Origin: Methanobacterium sp. UBA410
Lineage (GTDB): Archaea; Methanobacteriota; Methanobacteria; Methanobacteriales; Methanobacteriaceae
Reading direction: 5' to 3'
Assembly: GCA_002498385.1 (NCBI GenBank)
Contig: DAHH01000016.1
Span: 109,683-149,259, forward strand
Length of the DNA: 39,577 nt
In this document: piece by piece, positions 24,176 through 33,111 of the stretch
How the letters are laid out: every line of letters starts with the position of its first letter
Numbering within the stretch: position 1 is the first letter of the stretch
Translations under genes and position numbers: made by a program
The notes under the pieces: generated by a model
What the model was told of the DNA's origin: nothing
Databases searched by the model: none
What the model saw: only the letters and a program-made list of their open reading frames with translations

Positions 24176-25480
24176 GTGAAAATCACTGTAATTGGTGGAA
24201 CAAGGGGTCTGGGTAACTGGATAGCCAGTTTCATGAAGAAAAAGGGTTTTGATGTTACCATAACGGGAAGAAATAAAACTGCAGGAGAGACAGTATCAAA
24301 AAAGATGGGAATAAAATACGTCGAACACAACATGGAAGCAGCTTCCGAGGCGGACGTTGTCGTTGTGTCAGTTCCAATAGCCGCAACAGTAGAAACAATA
24401 CGAGAAATTGCTCCTTCACTTAAAAAAGGGACTCTTCTTGTTGATGTCACCTCTGTAAAAGAAAAACCTTCCCGGGTTATGACTGAATGCACACCAGAAG
24501 GTGTTGAAGTTCTGCCAACCCACCCCATGTTCGGTCCAAGGATCAGGTCTCTGGACGGACAGGTCGTTGTTTTAACACCTCTTAAGAAGGGTGAATGGTA
24601 CCCAAAGGTTTTGAATTTCCTTAAATCTGAAAATGCCCGGATCCTTGTGACAACACCCGAAAATCACGACCAGATGATGAGCATAGTTCAGGGACTCACC
24701 CACTTCGCATACATCTGCGTTGCATCAACTATAGAAAGGCTTCAGATTGATGTTAAAGAATCCAGAAAATTTGCAAGCCCTGTTTACAGCCTTATGCTGG
24801 ATATGATTGCAAGGATAGTTGCACAGAACCCTTACCTTTGCTACTCCATACAGACCCACAACAGTTACATCAAAAGAACCCATGAGGCTTTCCTTAAAAC
24901 TGTGGTGGAGTTGAAGGACATGGTGAGTGCCGGCCAGGAAAAAGAGTTCACAGACGCAATGAGCTCCGCTGCAAAACATCTTGACGACCTTGAAGCCGCC
25001 CTCGGACGATCTGACAAGGCAATATCCGCCCTCACAGAAGAAATCAGCCTCCTTAAAAATTCTGTTGGGAAAGAAGTTGGTTTAAAACACATTTACTCAG
25101 GTAAAGTCCATGTGGGAGTTTTAAAGGAGTTGTCAGCCAACTTTGCAATTTTAAGTCGTGAAAAAAAAGAGACAAAGCTCAAGTTATCAAACGTGGAAGT
25201 TTTAAGTGATGCAGAGCTCTCAAAGTGGAAAATTGAAAATCTTCCAAGGAAGGTCTACGATGTTTCAGCTGTTTTTCCAGAAAACTGCAACCCTGAAATC
25301 ATATCAAAAACCGTAAACAACTTAGATAGTATTGTAGATGCATCTGTAATTGATGTTTACCAGGGAAACCAGATAAAACCTGGTGAAAAGAGTATTACCC
25401 TAAGGTACTCTGTAATAAACCCTCAAAAACGGCAAGACGTTGAAGATCTTCTTGAAGGATTTGGTGGAATTATACGGTGA
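24176..25480 (+). CDS. tyrA: prephenate dehydrogenase with a C-terminal FDX-ACB-like domain
   Basis: Makes 4-hydroxyphenylpyruvate for tyrosine. 434 aa. The N-terminal Rossmann domain has VIGGTRGLGNWIA, VVVVSVPIAATVETI and LLVDVTSVKEKP. The catalytic region has LPTHPMFGPR and GLTHFAYICVASTIERL (catalytic His), followed by the helical dimerisation domain to about residue 260. A helical linker follows. Residues 357-434 contain VYDVSAVFP, then IDVYQGNQIKPGEKSITLRY, which resemble the ferredoxin-fold anticodon-binding (FDX-ACB) domain of PheT more than an ACT domain. A regulatory role is only inferred. The start is GTG with GGAGAGGG upstream. A TTTATAC box (24082-24088) may be its promoter. Confidence 0.88.
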   Translation: MKITVIGGTRGLGNWIASFMKKKGFDVTITGRNKTAGETVSKKMGIKYVEHNMEAASEADVVVVSVPIAATVETIREIAPSLKKGTLLVDVTSVKEKPSRVMTECTPEGVEVLPTHPMFGPRIRSLDGQVVVLTPLKKGEWYPKVLNFLKSENARILVTTPENHDQMMSIVQGLTHFAYICVASTIERLQIDVKESRKFASPVYSLMLDMIARIVAQNPYLCYSIQTHNSYIKRTHEAFLKTVVELKDMVSAGQEKEFTDAMSSAAKHLDDLEAALGRSDKAISALTEEISLLKNSVGKEVGLKHIYSGKVHVGVLKELSANFAILSREKKETKLKLSNVEVLSDAELSKWKIENLPRKVYDVSAVFPENCNPEIISKTVNNLDSIVDASVIDVYQGNQIKPGEKSITLRYSVINPQKRQDVEDLLEGFGGIIR

Positions 25481-25490
25481 ATAAATTTAT

Positions 25491-25505
25491 AAAAAAACTT
25501 TTTTT
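25491..25505 (+). terminator. probable tyrA terminator
   Basis: AAAAAAACTTTTTTT lies 10 nt after the tyrA stop, ending in a run of seven T residues, a typical archaeal termination signal. Confidence 0.4.
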
Positions 25506-25688
25506 AATGTAATTTGATTTTATACGCTTATTCCACCTCAAAAAACTATTTTAATTTTTTTTTAAGATTTTAAACCTTCAAAGAACTTTTAAAACCCAAA
25601 AAATTTCCTTTTCACTCAAAGTATTTGTAGAGTTTCCTACATAATTGATTAATAAGAAAACTTAATAAAGATCTAGCAATCCGAAAGC

Positions 25689-25699
25689 TTTATATATTA
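25689..25699 (+). promoter_or_regulatory. TATA box for cdc48
   Basis: TTTATATATTA predicts transcription start near 25720, leaving a leader of roughly 95 nt before the GTG at 25817. The rest of the 336-bp gap (25481-25816) has the tyrA terminator and no gene. Confidence 0.45.
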
Positions 25700-25816
25700 T
25701 AAATTACAAGGTTATAGTAACAAGAGTTAACTAAAAGATTATTTGAACTTAAAAACAATTTAAAACCATCAAAAATGTTATAAAACAAATATTCAAGGAA
25801 ATAGGAGGGTGTTTTT

Positions 25817-28006
25817 GTGGAAGAGAAAGGCGTAAAATTAAAAGTTGCAGAAGCATTTTCACAGAACGATGTTGGTAGATCAATTGCAAGAATTGACCCC
25901 CAATCAATGAAGGAGCTCGGTATCCATGAAGGGGACATAATCGAGATTCAGGGAAAAAAATCAACAGCAGCAAGGGTTGCACCAAGCCAGTCCGATATTG
26001 GCCTCGAAGTAATAAGAATAGATGGTTATATGAGAAAAAACGCCGGCACATCCATAGGCGAAGAGGTTACAGTGAAACCTGCAGAGATCAAAGAGGCCAA
26101 TAAAGTTGTGCTGGCACCTGTGGACCAGCAGATCGTGATACGCGGTGATGTTAAATCAGCCTTCATCGGAAGGATCATGTCCCAGGGTGAGATAATAGTA
26201 ACAGGAATAAGGCAGCAGCCAGTTGGAAGCGGATTTTTCGATGACTTCTTCCGCGACATGATGACAGACGTTGCACCAATGGGTGAAATCAAGCTGGCAG
26301 TGGTGTCAACAAAACCTGCAGGAATCGTCCAGATAACAGAAATGACAGACGTTGAAATACAAACAAACCCAGTGGATGTTTCAAAACTTGAAGGAGTTAA
26401 AAACATCGTGGACGTAACCTACGAGGACATAGGCGGCCTTAAAGAAGAGGTTAAAAAGGTCAGGGAAATGATAGAGATCCCACTTAAAAGGCCAGAACTC
26501 TTCAAAAGACTGGGAATATCACCTCCAAAAGGAGTTCTAGTTCACGGACCACCAGGAACAGGTAAAACTCTACTTGCAAAGGCGGTTGCAAACGAGAGTA
26601 ACGCTCACTTCATAGCAATAAATGGTCCGGAGATCATGAGCAAGTACGTTGGTGGATCCGAGGAAAAACTCAGGGAGCTCTTTGAAGAAGCCGAGGAAAA
26701 TGCACCATCCATCATATTCATAGATGAAATTGATGCAATAGCCCCCAAGAGGGAAGAAGTCACGGGAGAGGTTGAGCGCCGAACAGTTGCGCAGCTCCTA
26801 ACTCTCATGGACGGCCTCAAATCCAGGGGACAGGTTGTGGTTATAGGGGCAACCAACAGACCAGACGCCCTTGACCAGGCCATAAGACGACCTGGAAGAT
26901 TTGACAGGGAAATAGAGATAGGTGTTCCAGACAAAGACGGAAGGAGAGAGGTGCTTCAGATACACACCAGGGGAATGCCACTGGATGACAAGGTCAATCT
27001 GGACGAAATCGCAGAGATAACCCATGGATTTGTGGGAGCAGACCTTGAAGCACTGTGCAAAGAAGCAGCGATGAGGGTTTTAAGAAGAATACTCCCGGAT
27101 ATTAAGGGAGACGAGGAGATACCTAAAGAAACCCTCAAAAAGATGATCGTCACAAAATCAGATTTCAAGGAAGCTATGAAAGAAGTGCAGCCATCAGCAC
27201 TCCGTGAAATCCTTGTACAAGTTCCTAACGTTAGTTGGGATGACATTGGAGGCCTTGAAAATGCAAAACAGGAGTTAAGAGAGGCTGTTGAATGGCCGCT
27301 CAAGTACCCTGACAGCTTCAGGAAGTTCGGTGTGAAACCACCAAGGGGTGTGCTTGTCTACGGACCACCGGGAACAGGTAAAACTCTACTTGCAAAGGCG
27401 GTTGCAAACGAGAGTGATGCAAACTTCATAGCCGTTAAGGGTCCTGAACTCCTCTCAAAGTGGGTTGGAGAATCAGAAAAAGGTGTGAGAGAAATATTCA
27501 AGAAGGCAAGACAAACCGCACCAACTGTGATATTCTTCGACGAGATAGATTCCATAGCATCCACAAGGACAGGTGGCGGCACAGATTCAGGTGTAACCCA
27601 ACGTGTTGTGAACCAGCTTTTAACGGAGATCGACGGGCTTGAAGAACTGCAGGATGTTGCAGTGCTTGCAGCAACCAACCGTGTCGACATGCTTGACCCT
27701 GCATTAACACGTCCTGGAAGATTTGACAGGCACGTTGAAGTTGGAGATCCAGATAAAGAAGCCAGACTTGCAATATTCAAAGTCCACACCAAGGATATGC
27801 CCCTTGCAGATGATGTTGACCTTGAAAAACTTGCAAAAGAAACCGAAGGATACGTTGGAGCCGATATCGAAGCTGTGTGCAGAGAAGCAGTCATGCTAAC
27901 ACTCAGAAATGATATGGACGCAGACAACGTCAAAATGAAACAGTTCAAGAAAGCCATGAAAAAGGTGAAACCAAAAAAAGAGATTGATCTAAGACAGTAC
28001 AGCTAA
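25817..28006 (+). CDS. cdc48: CDC48/VCP-type AAA+ ATPase (VAT)
   Basis: 729 aa protein unfoldase that feeds the proteasome. The N domain (about 1-180) has a double-psi barrel followed by the CDC48 domain 2. D1 has Walker A GPPGTGKT at 244-251, Walker B IIFIDEIDAIAPKR and the R-finger region RRPGRFDREIEIG. D2 has Walker A at 516-523, Walker B VIFFDEIDSIA and TRPGRFDRHVEVG. Length and order are standard for archaeal VAT. The start is GTG with GGAGGG upstream. The C-terminal end (KKVKPKKEIDLRQYS) is basic. D1 and D2 share a nearly identical 56-nt DNA stretch around Walker A, see findings. Confidence 0.96.
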   Translation: MEEKGVKLKVAEAFSQNDVGRSIARIDPQSMKELGIHEGDIIEIQGKKSTAARVAPSQSDIGLEVIRIDGYMRKNAGTSIGEEVTVKPAEIKEANKVVLAPVDQQIVIRGDVKSAFIGRIMSQGEIIVTGIRQQPVGSGFFDDFFRDMMTDVAPMGEIKLAVVSTKPAGIVQITEMTDVEIQTNPVDVSKLEGVKNIVDVTYEDIGGLKEEVKKVREMIEIPLKRPELFKRLGISPPKGVLVHGPPGTGKTLLAKAVANESNAHFIAINGPEIMSKYVGGSEEKLRELFEEAEENAPSIIFIDEIDAIAPKREEVTGEVERRTVAQLLTLMDGLKSRGQVVVIGATNRPDALDQAIRRPGRFDREIEIGVPDKDGRREVLQIHTRGMPLDDKVNLDEIAEITHGFVGADLEALCKEAAMRVLRRILPDIKGDEEIPKETLKKMIVTKSDFKEAMKEVQPSALREILVQVPNVSWDDIGGLENAKQELREAVEWPLKYPDSFRKFGVKPPRGVLVYGPPGTGKTLLAKAVANESDANFIAVKGPELLSKWVGESEKGVREIFKKARQTAPTVIFFDEIDSIASTRTGGGTDSGVTQRVVNQLLTEIDGLEELQDVAVLAATNRVDMLDPALTRPGRFDRHVEVGDPDKEARLAIFKVHTKDMPLADDVDLEKLAKETEGYVGADIEAVCREAVMLTLRNDMDADNVKMKQFKKAMKKVKPKKEIDLRQYS

Positions 28007-28049
28007 ATTCAAAATACTCTGTACTCTTCTTATCTAAAAACTTTAGCCT

Positions 28050-28075
28050 GGAGATTTTATTTTTTTTAAATCTCC
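28050..28075 (+). terminator. hairpin after cdc48
   Basis: GGAGATTT (28050-28057) and AAATCTCC (28068-28075) form an 8-bp perfect stem with a T-rich 10-nt loop, 44 nt after the cdc48 stop. Rather T-rich DNA follows. It is likely a transcript end or 3' stability structure. Confidence 0.5.
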
Positions 28076-28110
28076 ATTTTACCTCCATTGAGAACCTCAT
28101 TTTAAACTTC

Positions 28111-28156
28111 ATCAAATATTATCATAAATATTTATCAAATATTATCATAAATATTA
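28111..28156. repeat. 23-bp tandem duplication
   Basis: ATCAAATATTATCATAAATATT is repeated at 28111-28132 and 28134-28155. The rest of the 420-bp gap 28007-28425 holds the hairpin before it and AT-rich DNA after it, with no gene. Confidence 0.8.
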
Positions 28157-28452
28157 ATTTTAATTCTTTTTGATATCCTAAAAGTTTAATTAAACTGAAT
28201 TATATTTAACAGAACTCAATTAATCCCTATTTTTTATAAAAACTCTAAAAATACATTTTTCTTTTAATTGTTGCTGTTTGGAATGCATAACTAAATATTA
28301 AACCTTGAACAATGATAATGCACAGCTTGATAAACGCTTTTAAGTATTGGAATTAAAATTAAATTGAAAACTATAAGGTTCAAATTTGTAAAATAGCCAA
28401 AAACAAAAAGTACTTTTTAGACAACATGAAATTTCAATTCATAGGTGAAACA

Positions 28453-29706
28453 ATGAGTTACAATATAAAAGATATTTCACTTGCACCGCAAGGTAAAAAG
28501 AAAATAGAGTGGGTTCAAAGGCACATGCCGGTTCTTGAACACATTAAAAAACAATTTGAGGAAGAGAAACCCTTTGAAGGAGTTACAGTAGGGTCGTGTT
28601 TACACCTTGAACCAAAAACCATAAACCTCGGTTTAACATTTCTTGCAGGGGGTGCAGAAGTTGTTATGACAGGCTGCAACCCTCTTTCAACCCAGGATGA
28701 TGCCACAGCTGCAGGGGCAGAAATGGGGCTCAACATGTACGGTTGGAGAGGCGAAACCAACGAAGAGTACTACGAAAACTTGAACAGGGTTCTGGACTAC
28801 AAGCCCGACATCATAATCGATGATGGAGCCGACATGATATTTCTCATACACAAACACAGAAAAGAACTTATCCCAAATATAAAAGGGGCCTGTGAAGAGA
28901 CAACAACAGGAATCCACAGGTTAAAAGCTATGCATAAAGATAAAGCCCTTAAATTCCCTATTATGGCTGTAAACGACTCCTACATGAAGTACCTCTTTGA
29001 CAACAGGTACGGTACAGGACAGTCCACCTTCGACTCCATAATGGGCTCAACAAACGTTCTCATAGCAGGTAAAAACATCGTTGTCTGTGGATATGGATGG
29101 TGCGGTCGCGGAATAGCAATGAGAGCAAAAGGCCTTGGTGCAAACGTCATAGTAACAGAGGTAAATCCAATAAGAGCTCTTGAAGCAAGGATGGATGGTT
29201 ACAGAGTCATGACAGTCAAAGAAGCTATTAAATACGCAGATATGCTTATAACCGCCACAGGAGACGTGGACGTTGTTAAGGGTGATGACTTCAAGTACAT
29301 AAAGGATGGATGTATACTTGCAAACTCCGGCCATTTCAACGTGGAGATAAACAAGAAAGATCTTGAAGGAATGTCCAGAAGTCACAGGAACATCAAATCG
29401 GATATAGAAGAATTTGTGATGGACGACGGCAGGATACTATACCTTATGGCTGGTGGAAGGCTTGTGAACCTGGCAGGGGACTATGGACAGGGCCATCCTG
29501 CTGAGATAATGGATATGAGCTTTGCAATGCAGGCACTTTCAGCCAAGTACCTCACTGAAAACAAGTTGGAAATTGGAGTCCACAAACCCCAGGATGAAAT
29601 AGATGTGGAAGTTGCAAAACTCAAACTGAAAGCCATGGGCATTGGAATCGACTCACTATCAAAAAAACAGGCCGATTACCTAGATGATTGGGAAGTTGGA
29701 ACCTAA
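28453..29706 (+). CDS. ahcY: S-adenosylhomocysteine / S-inosylhomocysteine hydrolase family protein
   Basis: 417 aa, cytoplasmic, NAD-dependent. The N-terminal substrate region includes TGCNPLSTQDD and DDGADMIFLIHK. The cofactor-binding core is VVCGYGWCGRGIAMRAKGLGA, and the later family blocks are NSGHFNVEI and GHPAEIMDMSFAMQAL. It removes the by-product of methyltransferases. In methanogens, the characterised Methanocaldococcus homologue prefers S-inosyl-L-homocysteine, made by deamination of SAH, so that activity is likely here. The frame opens at 28426, but ATG 28453 follows AGGTGA. It is followed 78 nt later by a DUF2119 gene. Confidence 0.92.
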   Translation: MSYNIKDISLAPQGKKKIEWVQRHMPVLEHIKKQFEEEKPFEGVTVGSCLHLEPKTINLGLTFLAGGAEVVMTGCNPLSTQDDATAAGAEMGLNMYGWRGETNEEYYENLNRVLDYKPDIIIDDGADMIFLIHKHRKELIPNIKGACEETTTGIHRLKAMHKDKALKFPIMAVNDSYMKYLFDNRYGTGQSTFDSIMGSTNVLIAGKNIVVCGYGWCGRGIAMRAKGLGANVIVTEVNPIRALEARMDGYRVMTVKEAIKYADMLITATGDVDVVKGDDFKYIKDGCILANSGHFNVEINKKDLEGMSRSHRNIKSDIEEFVMDDGRILYLMAGGRLVNLAGDYGQGHPAEIMDMSFAMQALSAKYLTENKLEIGVHKPQDEIDVEVAKLKLKAMGIGIDSLSKKQADYLDDWEVGT

Positions 29707-29784
29707 ACTAACCTCATTTTTTTAAGTTAAATCCCTTCCCAAAAAATTAAATTTCTTCCCAATATTTAAAATTGAGAGGTTCGC

Positions 29785-30393
29785 ATGGGTTACTTTAAAA
29801 TTATAGACAAAGGTGAGGGACCAACACGACTTTTTGTTGGGGGAGTTCACGGAAAAGAGGGAGCCACAACCATAAAAGCTCTCTCCCAGATCCATGAATC
29901 CGATGTCCAGACTGGAAAGCTTCTGATCTACAACTGCGAGAGGAGTCCCTACATAAGCACCCTTGACGAGCGTTACTACAACTCAGAGATTGGAAAAGAA
30001 GTTTTATTCATTATAAACCATCATAAACCTTCAGTTTACGTGGAACCCCACTGTTACAAACCAGAAAGTTATAAGAAGCTTGTGGCTAAAGATCGAAAAC
30101 AGAGGGTTGGTGTTCCACCGCTTATAGAACTTGAAGATGGGGTTCTCATAGGATCAGTTTCCCCCTTTATAAGAACAACTCACTTTAAAAGGGAAGACAT
30201 CTGTATAACACTCGAAATGCCATGTTCTCCCCCAAAAAAATCATTAAATGTTTATGTGAATGTTTTAAAGGCCATTGCCCGCTCAAACAATAGGGCTGAG
30301 CTTGAAAACCATCTGAGAGTTAGGTATCCCCAACAGGTCAAAACAGCCCGCAGGTATGCAAGGGAATTTTTTGGGGATTATCCACCATTTTGA
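29785..30393 (+). CDS. DUF2119 family protein, M14-like fold
   Basis: 202 aa, cytoplasmic, unknown function. I recognise the methanogen DUF2119 family. The N-terminal GGVHGKEGATTIKAL resembles the zinc-ligand GGxHGxE motif of the succinylglutamate desuccinylase / aspartoacylase branch of M14 metallopeptidases, and VEPHCYKPESY could supply a further His. If so, it may be an amide or ester hydrolase, but the substrate is unknown and zinc binding is inferred. GAGAGGTTCGC precedes the ATG. The 78-nt gap to the upstream hydrolase allows co-transcription. Confidence 0.75.
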   Translation: MGYFKIIDKGEGPTRLFVGGVHGKEGATTIKALSQIHESDVQTGKLLIYNCERSPYISTLDERYYNSEIGKEVLFIINHHKPSVYVEPHCYKPESYKKLVAKDRKQRVGVPPLIELEDGVLIGSVSPFIRTTHFKREDICITLEMPCSPPKKSLNVYVNVLKAIARSNNRAELENHLRVRYPQQVKTARRYAREFFGDYPPF

Positions 30394-30462
30394 ATGAAGT
30401 AACTAAAACAAAAAAATGATTATTATAAAATCATGATAAAATAAGGTTCTAAAAAACTCACA

Positions 30463-30472
30463 TTTTATATAT
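30463..30472 (+). promoter_or_regulatory. TATA box for tRNA-Leu
   Basis: TTTTATATAT is centred about 28 nt before the mature 5' end at 30496, a textbook archaeal tRNA promoter position. Confidence 0.55.
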
Positions 30473-30495
30473 GATGTTCAACTACCATGATATGG

Positions 30496-30581
<86 letters not shown>

Positions 30582-30620
30582 ATTTAGAATAAAGATTTAA
30601 TTTAAGATGAAACTACATTT

Positions 30621-31315
30621 TTACGATGAGACCAGGTCGAACCGATCCAGTTCATGACCCTGTCCCATGCTTTTATGAAGTCGTTCAGGAACTTCTCGGA
30701 GGAGTCCTTACATGCGTAAACTTCCGCCAATGCCCGGAGCTCAGAGTTTGAACCGAATATCAGGTCAACACGGGTGGCAGTCCACTTGGGTTCGCCGGTT
30801 GTTCTGTTCCTTCCCATGAACACATTTTCTTCTTCAGAGGATGGATTCCATTCTATCTGCATATCAAGCAAATTCACAAAGAAGTCATTGGTAAGCGCCT
30901 CAGGCTGCTCAGTGAAGACCCATGGGGTGATTGTTCAAAGTTGACATTCATGACACGTAATCCTCCAATGAGAACTGTCATCTCAGGAGCTGTTAACGTT
31001 AAAAGTTGCGCTTTGTCCACAAGTAACTCTTCAAGTCCAACTGCGCTTTGGTTCTTCTGATAGTTCCGAAACCCATCTGCGACCAGTTCGAGCACTTAAA
31101 TGAGTTTTACATCAGTTTTGCTCCTCAGGGCGTCCATGCGTCCCGGTGCGAAGGCACCTTTACAATATGACCTGCATTTTCTGCAGCCTGCTCAACACCA
31201 GCGCAGCCTGCTAAAACTATGAAATCAGCCTGTGATACCTTTTTGTCGCCTGATTGAGCCTTGTTAAATTCAGTCTGGATGCCCACCAGTGCAAGTGAAA
31301 TTTTGGTAAACTGGA
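30621..31315 (-). pseudogene. katG: C-terminal remnant of catalase-peroxidase (katG)
   Basis: Three consecutive frames carry KatG C-terminal blocks in order. First is GIQTEFNKAQSGDKKVSQAD then FIVLAGCAGVEQAAENAGH (about 31315-31160). Next is VADGFRNY ... LLVDKAQLLTLTAPEMTVLIGG (about 31090-30960). Last is LLDMQIEW ... TGEPKWTATRVDLIFGSNSELRALAEVYA (about 30870-30700). At least three frameshifts and one or two stops separate them. A frameshift near 30640 also hides the original LDRFDL-type end, whose stop would be at 30621. The whole N-terminal catalytic half is absent. It is not functional. Catalase-peroxidase is mainly bacterial, so transfer is likely. It lies between tRNA-Leu and fen1. Confidence 0.92.
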
Positions 31316-31481
31316 AAGTTAAGAAAAGAATTTGAAAAGAATTTGAAAAGTGAAGAACTTTGAGCAAAATTTGAAAGAACATGAAAAATTAAATCTGTTG
31401 AATAATTCAGATTTAAAGATGTAAATCCAAAAATATGTAAATCCAAAGCTGGTTAAAAACTGAAAAAAAGTTGTTAAGTTC

Positions 31482-32468
31482 TTAAAACCATTTTTCAAGA
31501 CTGCTCTGGTCCATGTCCAATTTTTTAAGTTTTTCAAGGGCACTTAGAACTCGATCCTCTGAAAAATCATGTTCAGCACAGAGAAAATCTATTACTCCAT
31601 CTTTATCCGGCTTTTTCCATTTCAACTTGTAATCTGTTGAAACGTCGTGTTTTAAAAACATGTCCCTCAAAAGAGATGGATCCACTTCTAACTCTATTTT
31701 CATGTGTTTAAGAACATTAAATATATTTTCATGTTCTTTCACAAGCTTTAAACCTTTTTTTGCACCTATTCCCTTTACACCATTGTTGAAATCTGTTCCT
31801 GCAAGTATTGCAACGTCAACAAGCTGTTCTCTTGTAACCTGAAGCCTTTGCAGAACTTCTTCAAGCTCTATAAGTTCAAGGTTTACCCTTCCACCCGTAA
31901 CTGTAAGATTTTTAACCATTCTGGTGGCTCCAAAAAGTATACAGTCATAGTCCTGGGATCCAACACACCATGCATCCCCTTTTTGAACCATGTAGGATGC
32001 CTGAGCTTCACCTTCACTTTTTGCCTGGACGTATGGAATTCCCATGAGATTCAGAAGTTTTTTAGAACCTTCTATCACCCCAGAAGACATCCTTGATGAT
32101 CTAACTGCGTACTTCCTTGCCTCCTCAACGTTACCAGCATCAAGGGCTCTTTTCCATCTTTTTTCAGATTCTTCCTTCACTTCTCTTCTTTTCGCCTGAG
32201 TACCCTTTTTAAGATAACTTGATACACCGTCAAAGACATAAACAGGTTTTATTCCTTTTTCTACAAGGGAAGAAGTTCTGTAAAGGATTCCACTGAAGTG
32301 TGAGGTTATATTCTGGTTATGATCCATGAGTGGTGTGCCGTCTGCCTGTCTTATGCTTGATAAAAACTGATATATTACGTTGGCAGCATCTAGCGCAACT
32401 ACTTTTCCTTTTAAGCCCTTAAATTCCATGGGTTTTGGATTTACAATATCTTTGAACTTTACACCCAT
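31482..32468 (-). CDS. fen: flap endonuclease 1
   Basis: 328 aa nuclease that removes 5' flaps in replication and repair. It starts MGVKFKDIV as FEN1 proteins do. The metal-binding acidic residues are in DAANVIYQF, YVFDGV, EGEAQASYM and SQDYDCILFG. The H3TH motif is around GTDFNNGVKGIGAKKGLKLV. The last eight residues QSSLEKWF are a canonical PCNA-interacting (PIP) box. Upstream in-frame codons (to 32486) would add six residues, but the Met-Gly start at 32468 is family-typical. It is 109 nt downstream of the DUF98 gene on the same strand. Confidence 0.96.
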   Translation of the reverse strand: MGVKFKDIVNPKPMEFKGLKGKVVALDAANVIYQFLSSIRQADGTPLMDHNQNITSHFSGILYRTSSLVEKGIKPVYVFDGVSSYLKKGTQAKRREVKEESEKRWKRALDAGNVEEARKYAVRSSRMSSGVIEGSKKLLNLMGIPYVQAKSEGEAQASYMVQKGDAWCVGSQDYDCILFGATRMVKNLTVTGGRVNLELIELEEVLQRLQVTREQLVDVAILAGTDFNNGVKGIGAKKGLKLVKEHENIFNVLKHMKIELEVDPSLLRDMFLKHDVSTDYKLKWKKPDKDGVIDFLCAEHDFSEDRVLSALEKLKKLDMDQSSLEKWF

Positions 32469-32577
32469 TTTAACCACAGCTTTCAAGTTTAAATTTATTA
32501 AAATTTTTTATTAAAATTTTGGTATATCTTAGGGTAATATCTTGATCTCATCTTTCCCATTTACTTCAACTGCAACT

Positions 32578-33111
32578 TTAATCCCTAAAAAAACTGTATG
32601 GAAATGTTTCCTTTATCCATATTAAAATCTCACCCTTGTGAATTATGTTGTAGGTTCTGGTGAGCATTGGAGAGTTTACCTTGAAGATCTCGTGCAGTTC
32701 ATCACTCATATTTTCAACATAAACTGTTTTTATTTCCCTTCGTGATTCAATGCTGTGTTTTCTGAGTATTCTGCCAATTGGAATGTCTGCTCGTATAAGA
32801 TCCTCTTCAATATTGCTTTCAAGCCTTTTCACAGGTATGTAAGATACAGCATGTATAAGAGGTTCAGTGGCCCCCATAACAACAACCCTGTAGTTTACAG
32901 TTTCACCTGCATCGATATTCAGGATTTCTGCCACCTGCTTATCTGCCTTTTGAAACTCCTGGACCAGTGTTTTTACGTGTACCCTGCCTTTCAATATGTC
33001 AAGTATTGATGTTACAGAGCCATCTGTTGTTAAAAGTATTTTTTGGGCACTTGAAAGTTTTCCAGCTTGGTTTTCAATCTTTTTGATTCCATCAACTATA
33101 TTTTGGTCCAT
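32578..33111 (-). CDS. DUF98 family chorismate pyruvate-lyase
   Basis: 177 aa. Related to the DUF98 chorismate lyases such as mycobacterial Rv2949c, which split chorismate to 4-hydroxybenzoate and pyruvate. Family features: a conserved RADIPIGRILRKH segment, and the C-terminal YNIIHKGEILIWIKETFPYSFF. In methanogens, 4-hydroxybenzoate can feed methanopterin synthesis, so this is a plausible source, by inference. Its ATG lies 20 nt inside the end of hacA, after AAGGTG, so the two genes are tightly coupled. That couples coenzyme B and possibly methanopterin precursors. Confidence 0.82.
   Translation of the reverse strand: MDQNIVDGIKKIENQAGKLSSAQKILLTTDGSVTSILDILKGRVHVKTLVQEFQKADKQVAEILNIDAGETVNYRVVVMGATEPLIHAVSYIPVKRLESNIEEDLIRADIPIGRILRKHSIESRREIKTVYVENMSDELHEIFKVNSPMLTRTYNIIHKGEILIWIKETFPYSFFRD

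Noticed and set aside
27358..27957. 199-codon minus-strand frame inside cdc48
   Set aside because: Shadow of the D2 domain. Ser-rich, no homology features.
30602..30877. Independent 91-residue gene
   Set aside because: Its sequence is the C-terminal end of KatG with a frameshifted tail, so it is part of the pseudogene.
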